A DNA stretch of 64,000 nt from Amycolatopsis mediterranei (GCF_026017845.1 NZ_CP100416.1:1718985-1782984), one strand, 5' to 3'. Counted from the first letter of the stretch, positions 7,917-16,738 are shown. The notes: generated by a model from the letters alone, not told the origin. Numbers and translations are program-made.

Positions 7917-10853
7917 TCAGGCCGAAGCTATGTGCGGCCGCGCTTCCACGACGACCGCCGGCTCCTTCGGCCGGGTGGACAGCTCACGCCAGATCGCCAG
8001 CGCCCGCTCCGAGTAGTCCCGCGAGCGCTCCGGCTGGGAAAGCGCGCGGTGCAGCTCGCCGAGCAGCTGCGAAACCTCCGCCTCCGATCGGCGGTCGCCG
8101 TTGCGGCGGTGCACCGCCAGCGAGTTCACCAGCAGCAGCTGCGCGTGCGCGAAATCCCCGCTGTGCAGGCACAGCTCACCGAGGTTCTGGTTCGCGTACC
8201 CCACACAATGGTCGTCACCGAGGTCGGTGAAGATCGCGATGGCCCGGTCGACGTGCTCGCGGGCCGCCGCCAGGTTGCCCTGGTGCTGGAACAGCAGGCC
8301 CAGCCGTTTGAGGGCGTGGGCCTCGCGGTGGCGGTCGCCGATCGCGGCCGACAGCTCCAGTGCGTCCGTGATCCAGCGCTTCGCCGCCGCGTAACAGCCC
8401 CGGGACATCCACACCGAACCCGCGCCGAGGCGGGCCACCGCTTCGCCGTTCGGGTCGTCGGCCTCGGCGAACAGCTTCAGCGCCTCGTGGCAGTGGTCGA
8501 GGGCCAGGTCGTCCTCGCCTTCGATGCGCAGGATCGTCGAGATCCCGGTCAGGGCGACGGCGACGCCCTGGACGTCACCGATCGTGTCGAACAGCTTCTT
8601 CGACTCCTCGAACGCCACCCGTGCCTCGGCGTACTCGTCCTGGTAGAGCAGGTACTGCCCGAGGTTGCGCTGGACGATCGCCTCGGCCCGCGTCGAGCCC
8701 GTCCGGCGGGCCGCCGCTAGCGCGACCAGGTGCGTGCTGTGCCAGTCGTCCTGCGGGCCCCGCAGATCGAAGTACGGCGTCAGCGCCGAAGCCAGCTGCC
8801 AGGCCAGGTCGTCGAAGCCGTGCTGGGCGGCCAGCGAAACCGCCGCGACGGTCGTGTGCCGCTCGGCCGCGAACCACGCGGCCGGGTCTTCGGGCAGCAC
8901 GCCTTCGGGCACCGCGGGGCGCGGCAGCTCGTCGTCGCAGTACATGCCGAAGAAGTGCAGCGGCATCCGGCGCGCCGCCTCCAGCGCGAGCCCCAGGTAC
9001 CCCTCCAGCACCCGCCGCAGGCCGGCGCGGGTCTTCGCCGCGTCACTGCGCTCGGCGAGCTCCACCGCGTACACGCGCAGCAGGTCGTGCAACCGGTAGC
9101 GCGGCTGGCCGGCCGAATCCGAGCCGACGAGCTCGACGAGGTGGCCGTCGACCAGCACGTCGAGCACCTCGTCGGCGTCGCGGCGGCCCAGTACGGCCGC
9201 GACCGCCCACGTCGGGAACTGGACCGGGCCGAGCAGGCCCAGCCCGCGGAAGGCGGTGGCCGCCGACATCGGCAGCAGGTCGTAGGACAGCGTCACGCTC
9301 GCACGGACGGCGAGGTCGCCGACGCGCAGCTCGTCGAGCCGGCGGCGCTCGTCACCGAGCCGGTCGGCCAGCAGCCGCAGCGTCCAGCCCGGCCGGTGCG
9401 TGAGCTTCGCGCCGGCCACCCGGATCGCCAGCGGCAGGTGCCCGCACTGGCGCAGGATCGCCGCGGCGCTCTCCGGCTCGGCCGCCACCCGCTCGGCGCC
9501 GACGATGCCCTCCAGCAGCCGCGCGGCCTCGGCCTCGGGCAGCAGGTCGACGTCCACCGGCTTCGCGCCGGCCAGCCCGGGCAGCCGGATCCGGCTGGTC
9601 ACCAGCACCGCGCAGGCCCCGGCCCCGGGCAGCAGCGGCCGCACCTGGGCCTCGCTGCCGGCGTCGTCGAGCACGACGCACATCCGGCGCCCGGCCAGCC
9701 GCGACCGCAGCAGCGCCGACCGCTCGGCCAGCTCGCGCGGCAGGCCGGCGTCGGGGATGCCCAGCGTGCGCAGCAGCTCGGCGAGCACGCTCATCGGTGC
9801 CCGCGGCGACGACGACGTGCCGGCCAGGTCGACGTGCAGCTGGCCGTCGGGGAACTCGTCGCGGACCGCGTGCGCGACCCGGACGGCGACCGCCGACTTG
9901 CCGACGCCGGGTGCGCCCGACAGCACGACCACGGCGGGCGTGCCGGCGTCCGCGCGTTCCTGCAGCAGGGTGACGACGTCGCGGATCAGCGCGCCGCGGC
10001 CGGTGAAGTCCGGCAGGTCCAGGGGCAGCTGGCAGACCGGGGCGACGTCGGCCGCGCGCGCCGGGGTGAGCACGTTCTCCGGCACCAGCGTCGCGCGCAG
10101 CTCGCGCAGCCGGGCGCCCGGTTCGGCGTCGAGCTCCTCGCGCAGGACCCGCTCGGCCGACTCGTACGCCTCGATCGCGTCGCCGGTCCGGCCCGCGGCG
10201 CGCAGCGCGACGATCAGCTGCGCCCAGAGCTCCTCGCGCAGCGGGTGCTCGGTGACCAGCCCGCGCAGCTCGGCGATGGCTTCGCCGGAGCGGCCGAGGC
10301 CGATCCGCGCGCGGAGCCGCTGTTCCTGCACCGACAGCCGCAGTTCGGTGAGCCGGGCGACGGTCGCGCCCCAGCTGTGGTCGTGCGGCAGGCCTTCGAG
10401 GACTTCGCCGCGCCACAGCGCGTCGGCCTTGTCGAGGAGTTTGAGGGCGCCCTCGGCTTCACCGGCGTCGAGCGCTTCCTGCGCTTCGCCGGCCAGGGCG
10501 GCGAACGCGAGGTGGTCCAGTTCGTCCGGCGCCGCGGTCAGCAGGTAGCCGGAGGCCCGGCTGCTGATCCGCTCGCCGAGGGCGGGGTCGATTTCGGCGA
10601 ACCGCCTCCGCAGGGAGTGCACGTACGTGCGGATGTTCGCCGCGGCCGACCGCGGCGCCGATTCCGGCCACAGCACTTCCACCAGCACATCGGTCGAGAC
10701 GACGACGTTCGGCTGCAGGGCCAGCGCGGCCAGCAGCAGCCGGGGCTTCGGGCCGCCGAGGGCGATCACCCGCCCGGCGGCGGTGACCTCCAGCGGACCG
10801 AGGACGCGGATGGTAAGCGAGGTGGTCTCAACCTGCCCGATGAGTTCCCCCAT
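7917..10853 (-). CDS. AfsR-type SARP-STAND transcriptional regulator
   Basis: 978 residues, start ATG 10853. Domain order: OmpR-like winged helix (about 12-95, LTIRVLGPLEVTAAGRVIAL), bacterial activation domain BTAD (about 100-250, DELDHLAFAALAGEAQEALD), NB-ARC/STAND NTPase (from about 270) with Walker A GAPGVGKSAVAV, Walker B RRMCVVLDDAG and GHLPLAIRVAGAKL, then C-terminal TPR repeats (about 690-950, RNLGQYLLYQDEYAEARVAF, NQNLGELCLHSGDFAHAQLL). This is full AfsR architecture. Such proteins are signal- and nucleotide-gated activators that bind heptamer direct repeats. Both flanking genes carry such repeats and encode secreted SH3-domain proteins, so they are the natural targets. No antibiotic cluster is nearby. 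Confidence 0.93.
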   Translation of the reverse strand: MGELIGQVETTSLTIRVLGPLEVTAAGRVIALGGPKPRLLLAALALQPNVVVSTDVLVEVLWPESAPRSAAANIRTYVHSLRRRFAEIDPALGERISSRASGYLLTAAPDELDHLAFAALAGEAQEALDAGEAEGALKLLDKADALWRGEVLEGLPHDHSWGATVARLTELRLSVQEQRLRARIGLGRSGEAIAELRGLVTEHPLREELWAQLIVALRAAGRTGDAIEAYESAERVLREELDAEPGARLRELRATLVPENVLTPARAADVAPVCQLPLDLPDFTGRGALIRDVVTLLQERADAGTPAVVVLSGAPGVGKSAVAVRVAHAVRDEFPDGQLHVDLAGTSSSPRAPMSVLAELLRTLGIPDAGLPRELAERSALLRSRLAGRRMCVVLDDAGSEAQVRPLLPGAGACAVLVTSRIRLPGLAGAKPVDVDLLPEAEAARLLEGIVGAERVAAEPESAAAILRQCGHLPLAIRVAGAKLTHRPGWTLRLLADRLGDERRRLDELRVGDLAVRASVTLSYDLLPMSAATAFRGLGLLGPVQFPTWAVAAVLGRRDADEVLDVLVDGHLVELVGSDSAGQPRYRLHDLLRVYAVELAERSDAAKTRAGLRRVLEGYLGLALEAARRMPLHFFGMYCDDELPRPAVPEGVLPEDPAAWFAAERHTTVAAVSLAAQHGFDDLAWQLASALTPYFDLRGPQDDWHSTHLVALAAARRTGSTRAEAIVQRNLGQYLLYQDEYAEARVAFEESKKLFDTIGDVQGVAVALTGISTILRIEGEDDLALDHCHEALKLFAEADDPNGEAVARLGAGSVWMSRGCYAAAKRWITDALELSAAIGDRHREAHALKRLGLLFQHQGNLAAAREHVDRAIAIFTDLGDDHCVGYANQNLGELCLHSGDFAHAQLLLVNSLAVHRRNGDRRSEAEVSQLLGELHRALSQPERSRDYSERALAIWRELSTRPKEPAVVVEARPHIASA

Positions 10854-10926
10854 GGCCGGGACTCTAGGACCCGTCCGGCGCAGGGGATAGATCCATTCGG
10901 AGTGTCTGTGCGCACACGTGCGCCTT

Positions 10927-10958
10927 TGTACGGAACGTGTACGGGCCGGCGTCACGCT
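10927..10958 (+). promoter_or_regulatory. SARP-type promoter box (heptamer direct repeat, 11-bp period)
   Basis: TGTACGG-AACG-TGTACGG (10927-10944), then 8 bases, then CACGCT (10953-10958) as -10. The ATG at 10965 follows 6 bases later with no Shine-Dalgarno, which suggests a leaderless mRNA. The architecture equals the box at 7440-7471. Confidence 0.65.
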
Positions 10959-10964
10959 GCCGCC

Positions 10965-11621
10965 ATGAAGCGTTCGAAACTCCGGCGTATCGCCGGTTCC
11001 GGCCTGGTAATGGCCGCGGTGGGCGCGCTCCTGGCCGGTGGCGCGGCCGAAGCGACCGCCGCGGCGAGCGGGACCGTGAAGACCGCGGGTGACCCGCTCA
11101 ACGTCCGCCGGGCACCCACCGCGGGTGCCACGGCCGTGAAGACCGTCGCGAACGGTGCCACCGTCACCATCGACTGCCAGGTCAACGGCTCTTCGGTGAC
11201 CGGCACCTACGGCACGGGCACGTTGTGGGACTACGTGCCCGCGCTCGGCGGGTACATCTCGGACACCTACGTCTTCACGAACTCCGACACGCGGGTCGCG
11301 CCCGACTGCGGCGTCGGCTCGGGCAGCGGGCAGTGCGCCGACGCCTGCGCGGGTGAGGCGCAGTACCGCTCGTCCGACTCGCACTTCCTGGTCTACGACA
11401 CGAATTCCGACGGCTACTCCGCGGTGGTCGCCTACTGGCTCAAGGGCGGCGCCGGGCCGTTCTACGTCTGGAACTCCGGCGGCGAGGGCACGAAGGCCGA
11501 CAAGGCCGTCTCCGTCCCGCACGGCAGCTGGGTCTTCTACAAGGTGTGCGTCGCGAACTACACGACCGCCAAGCCCGACCTGAAGTCCTGCAGCGACGGC
11601 ATCACCGACTTCGCGGCCTGA
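10965..11621 (+). CDS. Small secreted SH3-like domain protein
   Basis: 218 residues with a Sec signal (MKRSKLRRIAGSGLVMAAVG, cleavage near ATAAASG). Residues about 35-112 are an SH3-like domain (TAGDPLNVRRAPTAGATAVK through ISDTYVFTNSDTRVAPDC) that aligns by eye with the C-terminus of the 6174-7397 product. The second half (about 125-218) has four Cys and motifs AYWLKGGAGPFYVWNSGG and VPHGSWVFYKVCVANY, and is unassigned. It is divergent from the AfsR-like regulator across 111 bases. phoD follows 31 bases downstream, so the two are probably co-transcribed. Confidence 0.75.
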   Translation: MKRSKLRRIAGSGLVMAAVGALLAGGAAEATAAASGTVKTAGDPLNVRRAPTAGATAVKTVANGATVTIDCQVNGSSVTGTYGTGTLWDYVPALGGYISDTYVFTNSDTRVAPDCGVGSGSGQCADACAGEAQYRSSDSHFLVYDTNSDGYSAVVAYWLKGGAGPFYVWNSGGEGTKADKAVSVPHGSWVFYKVCVANYTTAKPDLKSCSDGITDFAA

Positions 11622-11652
11622 CCGCGCGTCCACCCCGAGAAAGGGCCTTCCC

Positions 11653-13224
11653 ATGGGTCAGGTCAACCGGCGCAAGGTGCTCCTCGGCGGGCTCGCCGCG
11701 GTCACCGCCACCGCGGCTTCGGCGGCGCTGCCGTCGTGGGCGAACGCCCGCACCACGGTGGCCGCCCCCGCCGTCCACGATCCTTTCCAGCTCGGCGTCG
11801 CTTCGGGCGATCCGCTGCCCGACAGCGTCGTGCTGTGGACGCGGCTCGCGCCCGCCCCGCTCAGCCCGGACGGCTTCGGCGGCATGCCGGACGCCACGTA
11901 CGCGGTCGACTGGGAGATCGCGAACGACGCGGCGTTCAGCTCGATCGTGCAGAGCGGCTCGGTGAGCGCGACCCGTGCGTCGGCGCACAGTGTCCACATC
12001 GAACCGACCGGGCTGCAGCCCACGCGCGAGTACTTCTACCGCTTCCGCAGTTCCGGCTACCTTTCGCCGGTCGGCCGGACGCGCACCGCGCCCGCCGCCG
12101 GTGCCGCGGTCAACCAGCTCAAGTACTGCTTCAGCTCCTGCCAGCACTGGGAGGAGGGCTACTACCACGCGTACAAGGGCATCGTGGCCGACGACCCCGA
12201 CCTGGTGCTGTTCCTCGGCGACTACATCTACGAAAAGAAGTCGGGGCGGGCCGCGCAGGAGCGCAACCCGCGCAGCCTGGCCTTCACCGAGGACGTCACC
12301 ACGCTCGCGCAGTACCGCGCCCGCCACGCCCAGCACAAGACCGACGCCGACCTGCAGGCCGCGCACGCGATCGCGCCCTGGATCGTCGTGTTCGACGACC
12401 ACGAGGTCATGAACAACTGGAACGGCACCACCTCGCCCGCCCCGGCCGCGCGCAAGGCCGCCGGGTTCCAGGCCTTCTACGAGAACACCCCGATCCGGTC
12501 GACGGCCAAGCCCGACGGCGCGTCGATCCAGCTGTACCGGCAGCTGATGTGGGGCAACCTGGCCCGCTTCCACATGCTCGACACGCGCCAGTACCGCAGC
12601 GCCCAGGTGGCCGACCCGGCCGGCGACGCCGGTCCGGCCTGCACCGACATGCGCAGCACCTCGCGCAGCATCCTCGGCGCCACCGAGGAGGCGTGGCTGC
12701 TCAAGCAGTTCGAATCGCACCCGGCGACCTGGGACTTCCTCGGCCAGCAGGTCTTCTTCGCCACGCGGGACGCCGACGGCAACAAGGCCACCTGCGAGGG
12801 CAACGACTCCTGGCAGGGCTACGAGGCCTCCCGCAACCGGATCCAGCAGGGCTGGGTCGACCGCAAGGTCGCCAACCCGGTCGTGCTCACCGGCGACGTC
12901 CACCGGCACTGGGCCGCCGACCTGCGGCTCGACTACTTCGACCACAGCGACCCGGTCATCGGCTCGGAGCTGGTCACGACGTCGGTGACGAGCAACAGCG
13001 ACACCGCCGCGGCGCCCAGCGCGGCCTGGTACGCGAACAACCCGCACGTCAAGTACTGCAAGGGCGAGCGCGGCTACGTGCGCGTCACGACCACGCCGTC
13101 GCAGATGCGCGCGGACTTCGTGACCACCTCCGACACGAGCGTCTACGACCCGGCGTCGGTGGTGATCAAGAACGACGCGAGCTACGTGGTGCAAGCGGGG
13201 AAGCCCGGCCTGCAGAAGGTCTGA
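11653..13224 (+). CDS. phoD: PhoD-family alkaline phosphatase/phosphodiesterase, Tat-exported
   Basis: 523 residues with a twin-arginine signal (MGQVNRRKVLLGGLAAVTAT). It has the N-terminal PhoD beta domain (FQLGVASGDPLPDSVVLWTR) and the metallophosphatase core: FSSCQHWEEGYYHAYKGIV, DLVLFLGDYIYEK, WIVVFDDHEVMNNWNG, VVLTGDVHRHWAADL. These carry the Asp, His and Asn ligands of the Fe/Ca active site. It releases phosphate from monoesters or diesters outside the cell. It lies downstream of the SH3-domain gene with RBS GAGAAAGGG, so it may share the SARP-type promoter. The symbol reflects the family. Confidence 0.9.
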   Translation: MGQVNRRKVLLGGLAAVTATAASAALPSWANARTTVAAPAVHDPFQLGVASGDPLPDSVVLWTRLAPAPLSPDGFGGMPDATYAVDWEIANDAAFSSIVQSGSVSATRASAHSVHIEPTGLQPTREYFYRFRSSGYLSPVGRTRTAPAAGAAVNQLKYCFSSCQHWEEGYYHAYKGIVADDPDLVLFLGDYIYEKKSGRAAQERNPRSLAFTEDVTTLAQYRARHAQHKTDADLQAAHAIAPWIVVFDDHEVMNNWNGTTSPAPAARKAAGFQAFYENTPIRSTAKPDGASIQLYRQLMWGNLARFHMLDTRQYRSAQVADPAGDAGPACTDMRSTSRSILGATEEAWLLKQFESHPATWDFLGQQVFFATRDADGNKATCEGNDSWQGYEASRNRIQQGWVDRKVANPVVLTGDVHRHWAADLRLDYFDHSDPVIGSELVTTSVTSNSDTAAAPSAAWYANNPHVKYCKGERGYVRVTTTPSQMRADFVTTSDTSVYDPASVVIKNDASYVVQAGKPGLQKV

Positions 13225-13407
13225 AGCCACTCTGGGTGACAGGGGGGCGGCCGAACGGGTGGCACGCCGTCCTCGTCCGGAGCAGTGCCCGCCGGGTACC
13301 GCCGATCCTGCCGCTTTCCTGATCCGGACCGGGAAAACGCCTGGGGAACCCGGGCTCGGTGAAGGTAGACTCCGGGAATCCTGAATGGACACCGGGGTCA
13401 CCGATCA

Positions 13408-13446
13408 CGGGGACCCGCGCCCGACTGGGGGTGGCGCGGGTCCCCG
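13408..13446 (+). terminator. Terminator after phoD
   Basis: A perfect 14-bp stem, arms 13408-13421 and 13433-13446, about 185 bases after the phoD stop and just before the next promoter. There is no T-tract. Confidence 0.6.
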
Positions 13447-13457
13447 GGCCGGCGATC

Positions 13458-13487
13458 TTGACATTCCGTTCGGTCCACTCGTAATCT
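13458..13487 (+). promoter_or_regulatory. Sigma-70-type promoter for the GH28 gene
   Basis: TTGACA (13458-13463) and TAATCT (13482-13487) with an 18-base spacer. This is the cleanest consensus promoter in the window, about 55 bases upstream of the GTG at 13541. Confidence 0.65.
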
Positions 13488-13540
13488 GGGTGTTCCGCCG
13501 TCATGCCGAATTTTTCGATTCCATGACAAGGCGGTTGCAC

Positions 13541-15022
13541 GTGAAGAAACTCCTGCTGATCACCTTCGCGGTGGCGGGACTGGTGGTGGCCGGTGCCGGC
13601 GTTTCCGTCGCCGCGCCCGGCGGCGTTTACGACGTGAAGGACTACGGCGCCAAGGGAAACGGGTCGGCCAACGATTCCGCCGCCATCGACAAAGCGATCA
13701 CCGCGGCCAACGCGGCGGGCGGCGGCACCGTCCGGTTCACCTCCGGCACCTACAAGTCGGCGAACACCGTCCACCTCAAGAGCAACGTGACGATCCAGCT
13801 CGACGCGGGTGCCACGATCACCGGGTCCAGCGCGGACACCTACGACAAGCCCGAGTCGAACCAGTGGGACGAATACCAGGACTACGGCCACAGCCACTTC
13901 CACAACGCCATGTTCTACGGCGACAAGCTGACGAACATCGGCTTCACCGGCGCGGGCACGATCGACGGCGGCGGCAACCTCATCACCGGCAACCCGAAGT
14001 CCGGCGAGGCCGACAAGATCCTGTCCCTCACCCGGTGTGACGGGCTGACGCTGTCCGGCGTCAAACTGCGCCGCGGCGGCCACTTCGCGGCCCTGATCAA
14101 CGGCTGCACGAACGTCGTTTCCGACCACCTGACCATCGACACGGCGAGTGACCGCGACGGCTGGAACATCATCAGCACGACGAACGTCACGATCACGAAC
14201 GCCACCATCGCGGCGAACGACGACGCACTGGTGTTCAAGAGCGACTACGCGCTCGGCGCGAAACTGCCGAACGGGAACGTCACGGTGAACAACGCGAAAC
14301 TGTCGGCGCAGTGCTGCAACGCGCTGATGTTCGGGTCCGAGACGTGCGGTGACTTCACCGGCTACCAGTTCTCGGACATCACGATCACCAGCGCGCACAA
14401 ATCCGGCATCGGCATCGTCTCCATGGACGGCGCCAAGATTTCCGACGTGCACTACCGCAACATCACGATGTCGGGCACGTATTCGCCGATCATGATGAAG
14501 ATCGGCACGCGCAAACGCTGCGGCAACAACCCCGGCGTCGGGTCGATCAGCGGCATCACGTTCGACAACGTCACCGGCACGCACACCGGCACGAACTTCA
14601 GCCCGACGATCTGGGGCGCGGACAGCGGCCACCGCGTCTCCGACGTCACGTTCACCGGCGTGAAGCTGTCGGTGCCCGGCGGCAACGGCACGATGGGCAC
14701 GGGCGTGCCGAGCAACACCGCGACGGACTACAACCCGAAGAGCATCGGCACCCGCCCGTCGTACGGCTGGTACCTGCACTACGCGGCCGGCATCCGGTTC
14801 GTGAACAGCTCGGTGGAGTTCGCCAAGGACGACGGCCGCCCGGCGAGCATCGTCAACAACAGCTCGGACATCACGTTCGACCACTTCACGGCGGAGAAGG
14901 GTTCGAAGAGCCCGTTCGACATCGGCTTCCAGTCGGTGACGGGCTACTGCGTCAAGGACTCGGCCACCACCTCGGGCGGCACCCTCCGCATCAACACCAC
15001 AAGTTCCACCTCAACCTGCTGA
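13541..15022 (+). CDS. GH28 polygalacturonase-family enzyme, secreted
   Basis: 493 residues from GTG 13541 with AAGGCGG seven bases upstream. An in-frame ATG at 13523 lacks an RBS. Sec signal (VKKLLLITFAVAGLVVAG...). The mature N-terminus GGVYDVKDYGAKGNGSANDS is typical of right-handed beta-helix pectinases. Active-site elements include the conserved Asp pair in AANDDALVFKSDYALG and the AHKSGIGIVSMDGAKI strand. It hydrolyses galacturonan or rhamnogalacturonan chains outside the cell, making oligomers for GH88/GH105-type enzymes. Substrate preference cannot be read from sequence. Confidence 0.9.
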   Translation: MKKLLLITFAVAGLVVAGAGVSVAAPGGVYDVKDYGAKGNGSANDSAAIDKAITAANAAGGGTVRFTSGTYKSANTVHLKSNVTIQLDAGATITGSSADTYDKPESNQWDEYQDYGHSHFHNAMFYGDKLTNIGFTGAGTIDGGGNLITGNPKSGEADKILSLTRCDGLTLSGVKLRRGGHFAALINGCTNVVSDHLTIDTASDRDGWNIISTTNVTITNATIAANDDALVFKSDYALGAKLPNGNVTVNNAKLSAQCCNALMFGSETCGDFTGYQFSDITITSAHKSGIGIVSMDGAKISDVHYRNITMSGTYSPIMMKIGTRKRCGNNPGVGSISGITFDNVTGTHTGTNFSPTIWGADSGHRVSDVTFTGVKLSVPGGNGTMGTGVPSNTATDYNPKSIGTRPSYGWYLHYAAGIRFVNSSVEFAKDDGRPASIVNNSSDITFDHFTAEKGSKSPFDIGFQSVTGYCVKDSATTSGGTLRINTTSSTSTC

Positions 15023-15029
15023 CCTACAT

Positions 15030-15113
15030 GGACGACACGCGTACCTGACTGGACGACACACCGGGCGGACCTACTCGCCCGGTGTGTCGTCCATCTGCGT
15101 ACGCGTGTCGTCC
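15030..15113. repeat. Nested inverted repeats between convergent genes
   Basis: The inner perfect 17-bp stem (15051-15067 with 15076-15092) sits inside an outer perfect 15-bp stem (15030-15044 with 15099-15113). All arms share GGACGACAC or its complement. It forms a large cruciform-like structure just past the GH28 stop. Confidence 0.8.
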
Positions 15114-15149
15114 GCTCGGGTACGCGCGCCGTCCGTTCCGGGACAGACG

Positions 15150-15181
15150 AAGGGGCCCCGGCTGGTGAGCCGGGGCCCCTT
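15150..15181. terminator. Bidirectional terminator between GH28 and GH105 genes
   Basis: A 14-bp perfect stem (15150-15163 with 15168-15181), loop GGTG, bounded by A on the left and T on the right. It is placed between two converging genes. Confidence 0.8.
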
Positions 15182-15198
15182 CTGCGGCGTCACAGGGG

Positions 15199-16386
15199 TC
15201 AGTGCATGTACTGCTCGTTCATGATGAGGAACGCGCCGAGGCCGTGGAAGTCGTTGGTCTTGCGGGCCCGGCCGTAGTAGTAGGACAGGTCACCGACGTT
15301 GGTGCCTTCGCAGATGTCGGTGATGTTCGTCAGGCCGTCCGAGCCGACGGAAACCTTGCGAAGCACGCCGGCGTAGCCGCGGTCTGCCACCGCCTGGTAG
15401 GACGCCGGCAGGTAGCCGCGCTGGACGCCGCGGGCCATCGTGAACGTGTACATCGACGACGCCGACGTCTCCAGCCAGTTCTTCGAGTCGCCGCCGCGGT
15501 CCACCACCTGGTACCAGCGGCCGGTCGAGGCGTCCTGGTACCGCTGGTAACCGGCGGCCAGGAAGTTGACGACGTCGATCAGCGCGGCCCGCCGCGGGTG
15601 GTTGGCCGGCAGCACCTCGAGGATGTCGATGGTGGCCATGCCGAACCAGCCGATCGCGCGCGCCCAGTGGTACTTCGAGTGGTGGCCGGTTCCGGACGCC
15701 CACGACTCGGAGCCGTCCTCGTCGTAGGCGTGGTACAGCAGGTTCTTCGCCGGTTCGCGCAGATGGCCGAAGTAGACGACGATGTTCTTCGCCGACTCTT
15801 CGAAGCAGTAGTCACCGTCGCCGAAGGCCGCGCCGTACAGCGCGAGGAACGGCTGGGCCATGTAGACGCCGTCGCCCCAGAGCTGGCCGACCTTGCTGGT
15901 GGCGTGGAACATGCCGCCGTCGGACGTCCGGGGGTAGGACGGGAACCGCTTGCGCAGCTGGTCGGCCGCCGTCTTGTACTTCTTGCGGCCCGTTTCCGCG
16001 TACAGCAGCGGCAGCATCTGGCACGAGCGCATCGAGTCCAGGTTGTTGAAGCTGTTGGAGATGCCGCTGTCGGTGATGAACCGGTCGTACCACGCGATGA
16101 TGTAGTCGAGGTACTTCTTCTCGCCGGTGCGCTTGTAGAACAGGTACTGCCCGTAGAGGTACAGCCCGAGGGTGTAGCCCCAGCCGCCGAGCTTGTCCGG
16201 CGTGTAGCGCTTCATCGTCGAGTCGATCACCGCGCGGGACCAGTCCGCCGGCGGCGCCGCGCCGCCGATCGGGGGCAGCCGGTCCGCCGCGCGCGCGAGG
16301 GGGCCCGCCGCGGTGAGCGCGCCCAGGGCACCGAGGGTGCCGGCCAGGACCGCGCGCCGGGTCGGGCGAAGGGGGTGTTCGGACAT
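15199..16386 (-). CDS. GH105 unsaturated rhamnogalacturonyl hydrolase (YteR/RhiN-like), Tat-exported
   Basis: 395 residues from ATG 16386 (RBS GAAAGGG). The N-terminus MSEHPLRPTRRAVLAGTLGA is a Tat signal. GH105 marks: GGWGYTLGLYLYGQYLFYKR, QLWGDGVYMAQPFLALYG with the catalytic Asp, and HHSKYHWARAIGWFGMATID. The enzyme hydrolyses unsaturated galacturonyl-rhamnose units made by rhamnogalacturonan lyases. It is convergent with the GH28 gene and divergent from the GH29 gene. The shared upstream region has operator-like palindromes. Confidence 0.9.
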   Translation of the reverse strand: MSEHPLRPTRRAVLAGTLGALGALTAAGPLARAADRLPPIGGAAPPADWSRAVIDSTMKRYTPDKLGGWGYTLGLYLYGQYLFYKRTGEKKYLDYIIAWYDRFITDSGISNSFNNLDSMRSCQMLPLLYAETGRKKYKTAADQLRKRFPSYPRTSDGGMFHATSKVGQLWGDGVYMAQPFLALYGAAFGDGDYCFEESAKNIVVYFGHLREPAKNLLYHAYDEDGSESWASGTGHHSKYHWARAIGWFGMATIDILEVLPANHPRRAALIDVVNFLAAGYQRYQDASTGRWYQVVDRGGDSKNWLETSASSMYTFTMARGVQRGYLPASYQAVADRGYAGVLRKVSVGSDGLTNITDICEGTNVGDLSYYYGRARKTNDFHGLGAFLIMNEQYMH

Positions 16387-16518
16387 CGTCGTCCCTTTCG
16401 TGCACTGGCCCCGCGACGCGGTGGAAGGGTGGCCGGGATGCCGATCCGCCGTCCGTCGGCATCCCGACCAGCTCTGGGGGGCGCGGCGTGCTGCCCGTGT
16501 CGCCGGAGCGATGGTCTC

Positions 16519-16536
16519 GGAAGCGAAAGCGCTTCC
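16519..16536. promoter_or_regulatory. LacI-type operator candidate
   Basis: GGAAGCGAAAGCGCTTCC is a near-perfect palindrome with an internal AGCGCT core, as in many actinobacterial LacI-family sugar operators. It lies 133 bases upstream of the GH105 start and 203 bases upstream of the GH29 start. Confidence 0.5.
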
Positions 16537-16598
16537 GGGGGAAATATCTACTCGCCCCCGGGACGCGGAGTCAAGAGTGATCGGATCTCTTGCGTCAT

Positions 16599-16609
16599 AT
16601 ATCAGATAT
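16599..16609. promoter_or_regulatory. AT-rich palindrome, possible GntR-type operator
   Basis: ATATC-A-GATAT is an odd-centred inverted repeat in a locally AT-rich stretch (16590-16615) of an otherwise GC-rich intergenic region. It could be a repressor site or a promoter element for the GH29 gene. Confidence 0.35.
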
Positions 16610-16738
16610 TTAACCCGAACGGCGGCGGCTGCGATGTACCGGCCAGCGAAACTCGGCGGAAAGGTCGGATCTAAACCTTGACCGGCCCGCCGGGCCAGGA
16701 GTACACCACCGAGTGGACCAGACCACTGGAGGTCGTTC

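Noticed and set aside
7917..10853. SARP as pathway regulator of an antibiotic gene cluster in this window
   Set aside because: No PKS, NRPS, terpene or RiPP genes lie nearby. The neighbours are secreted hydrolases and SH3-domain proteins.
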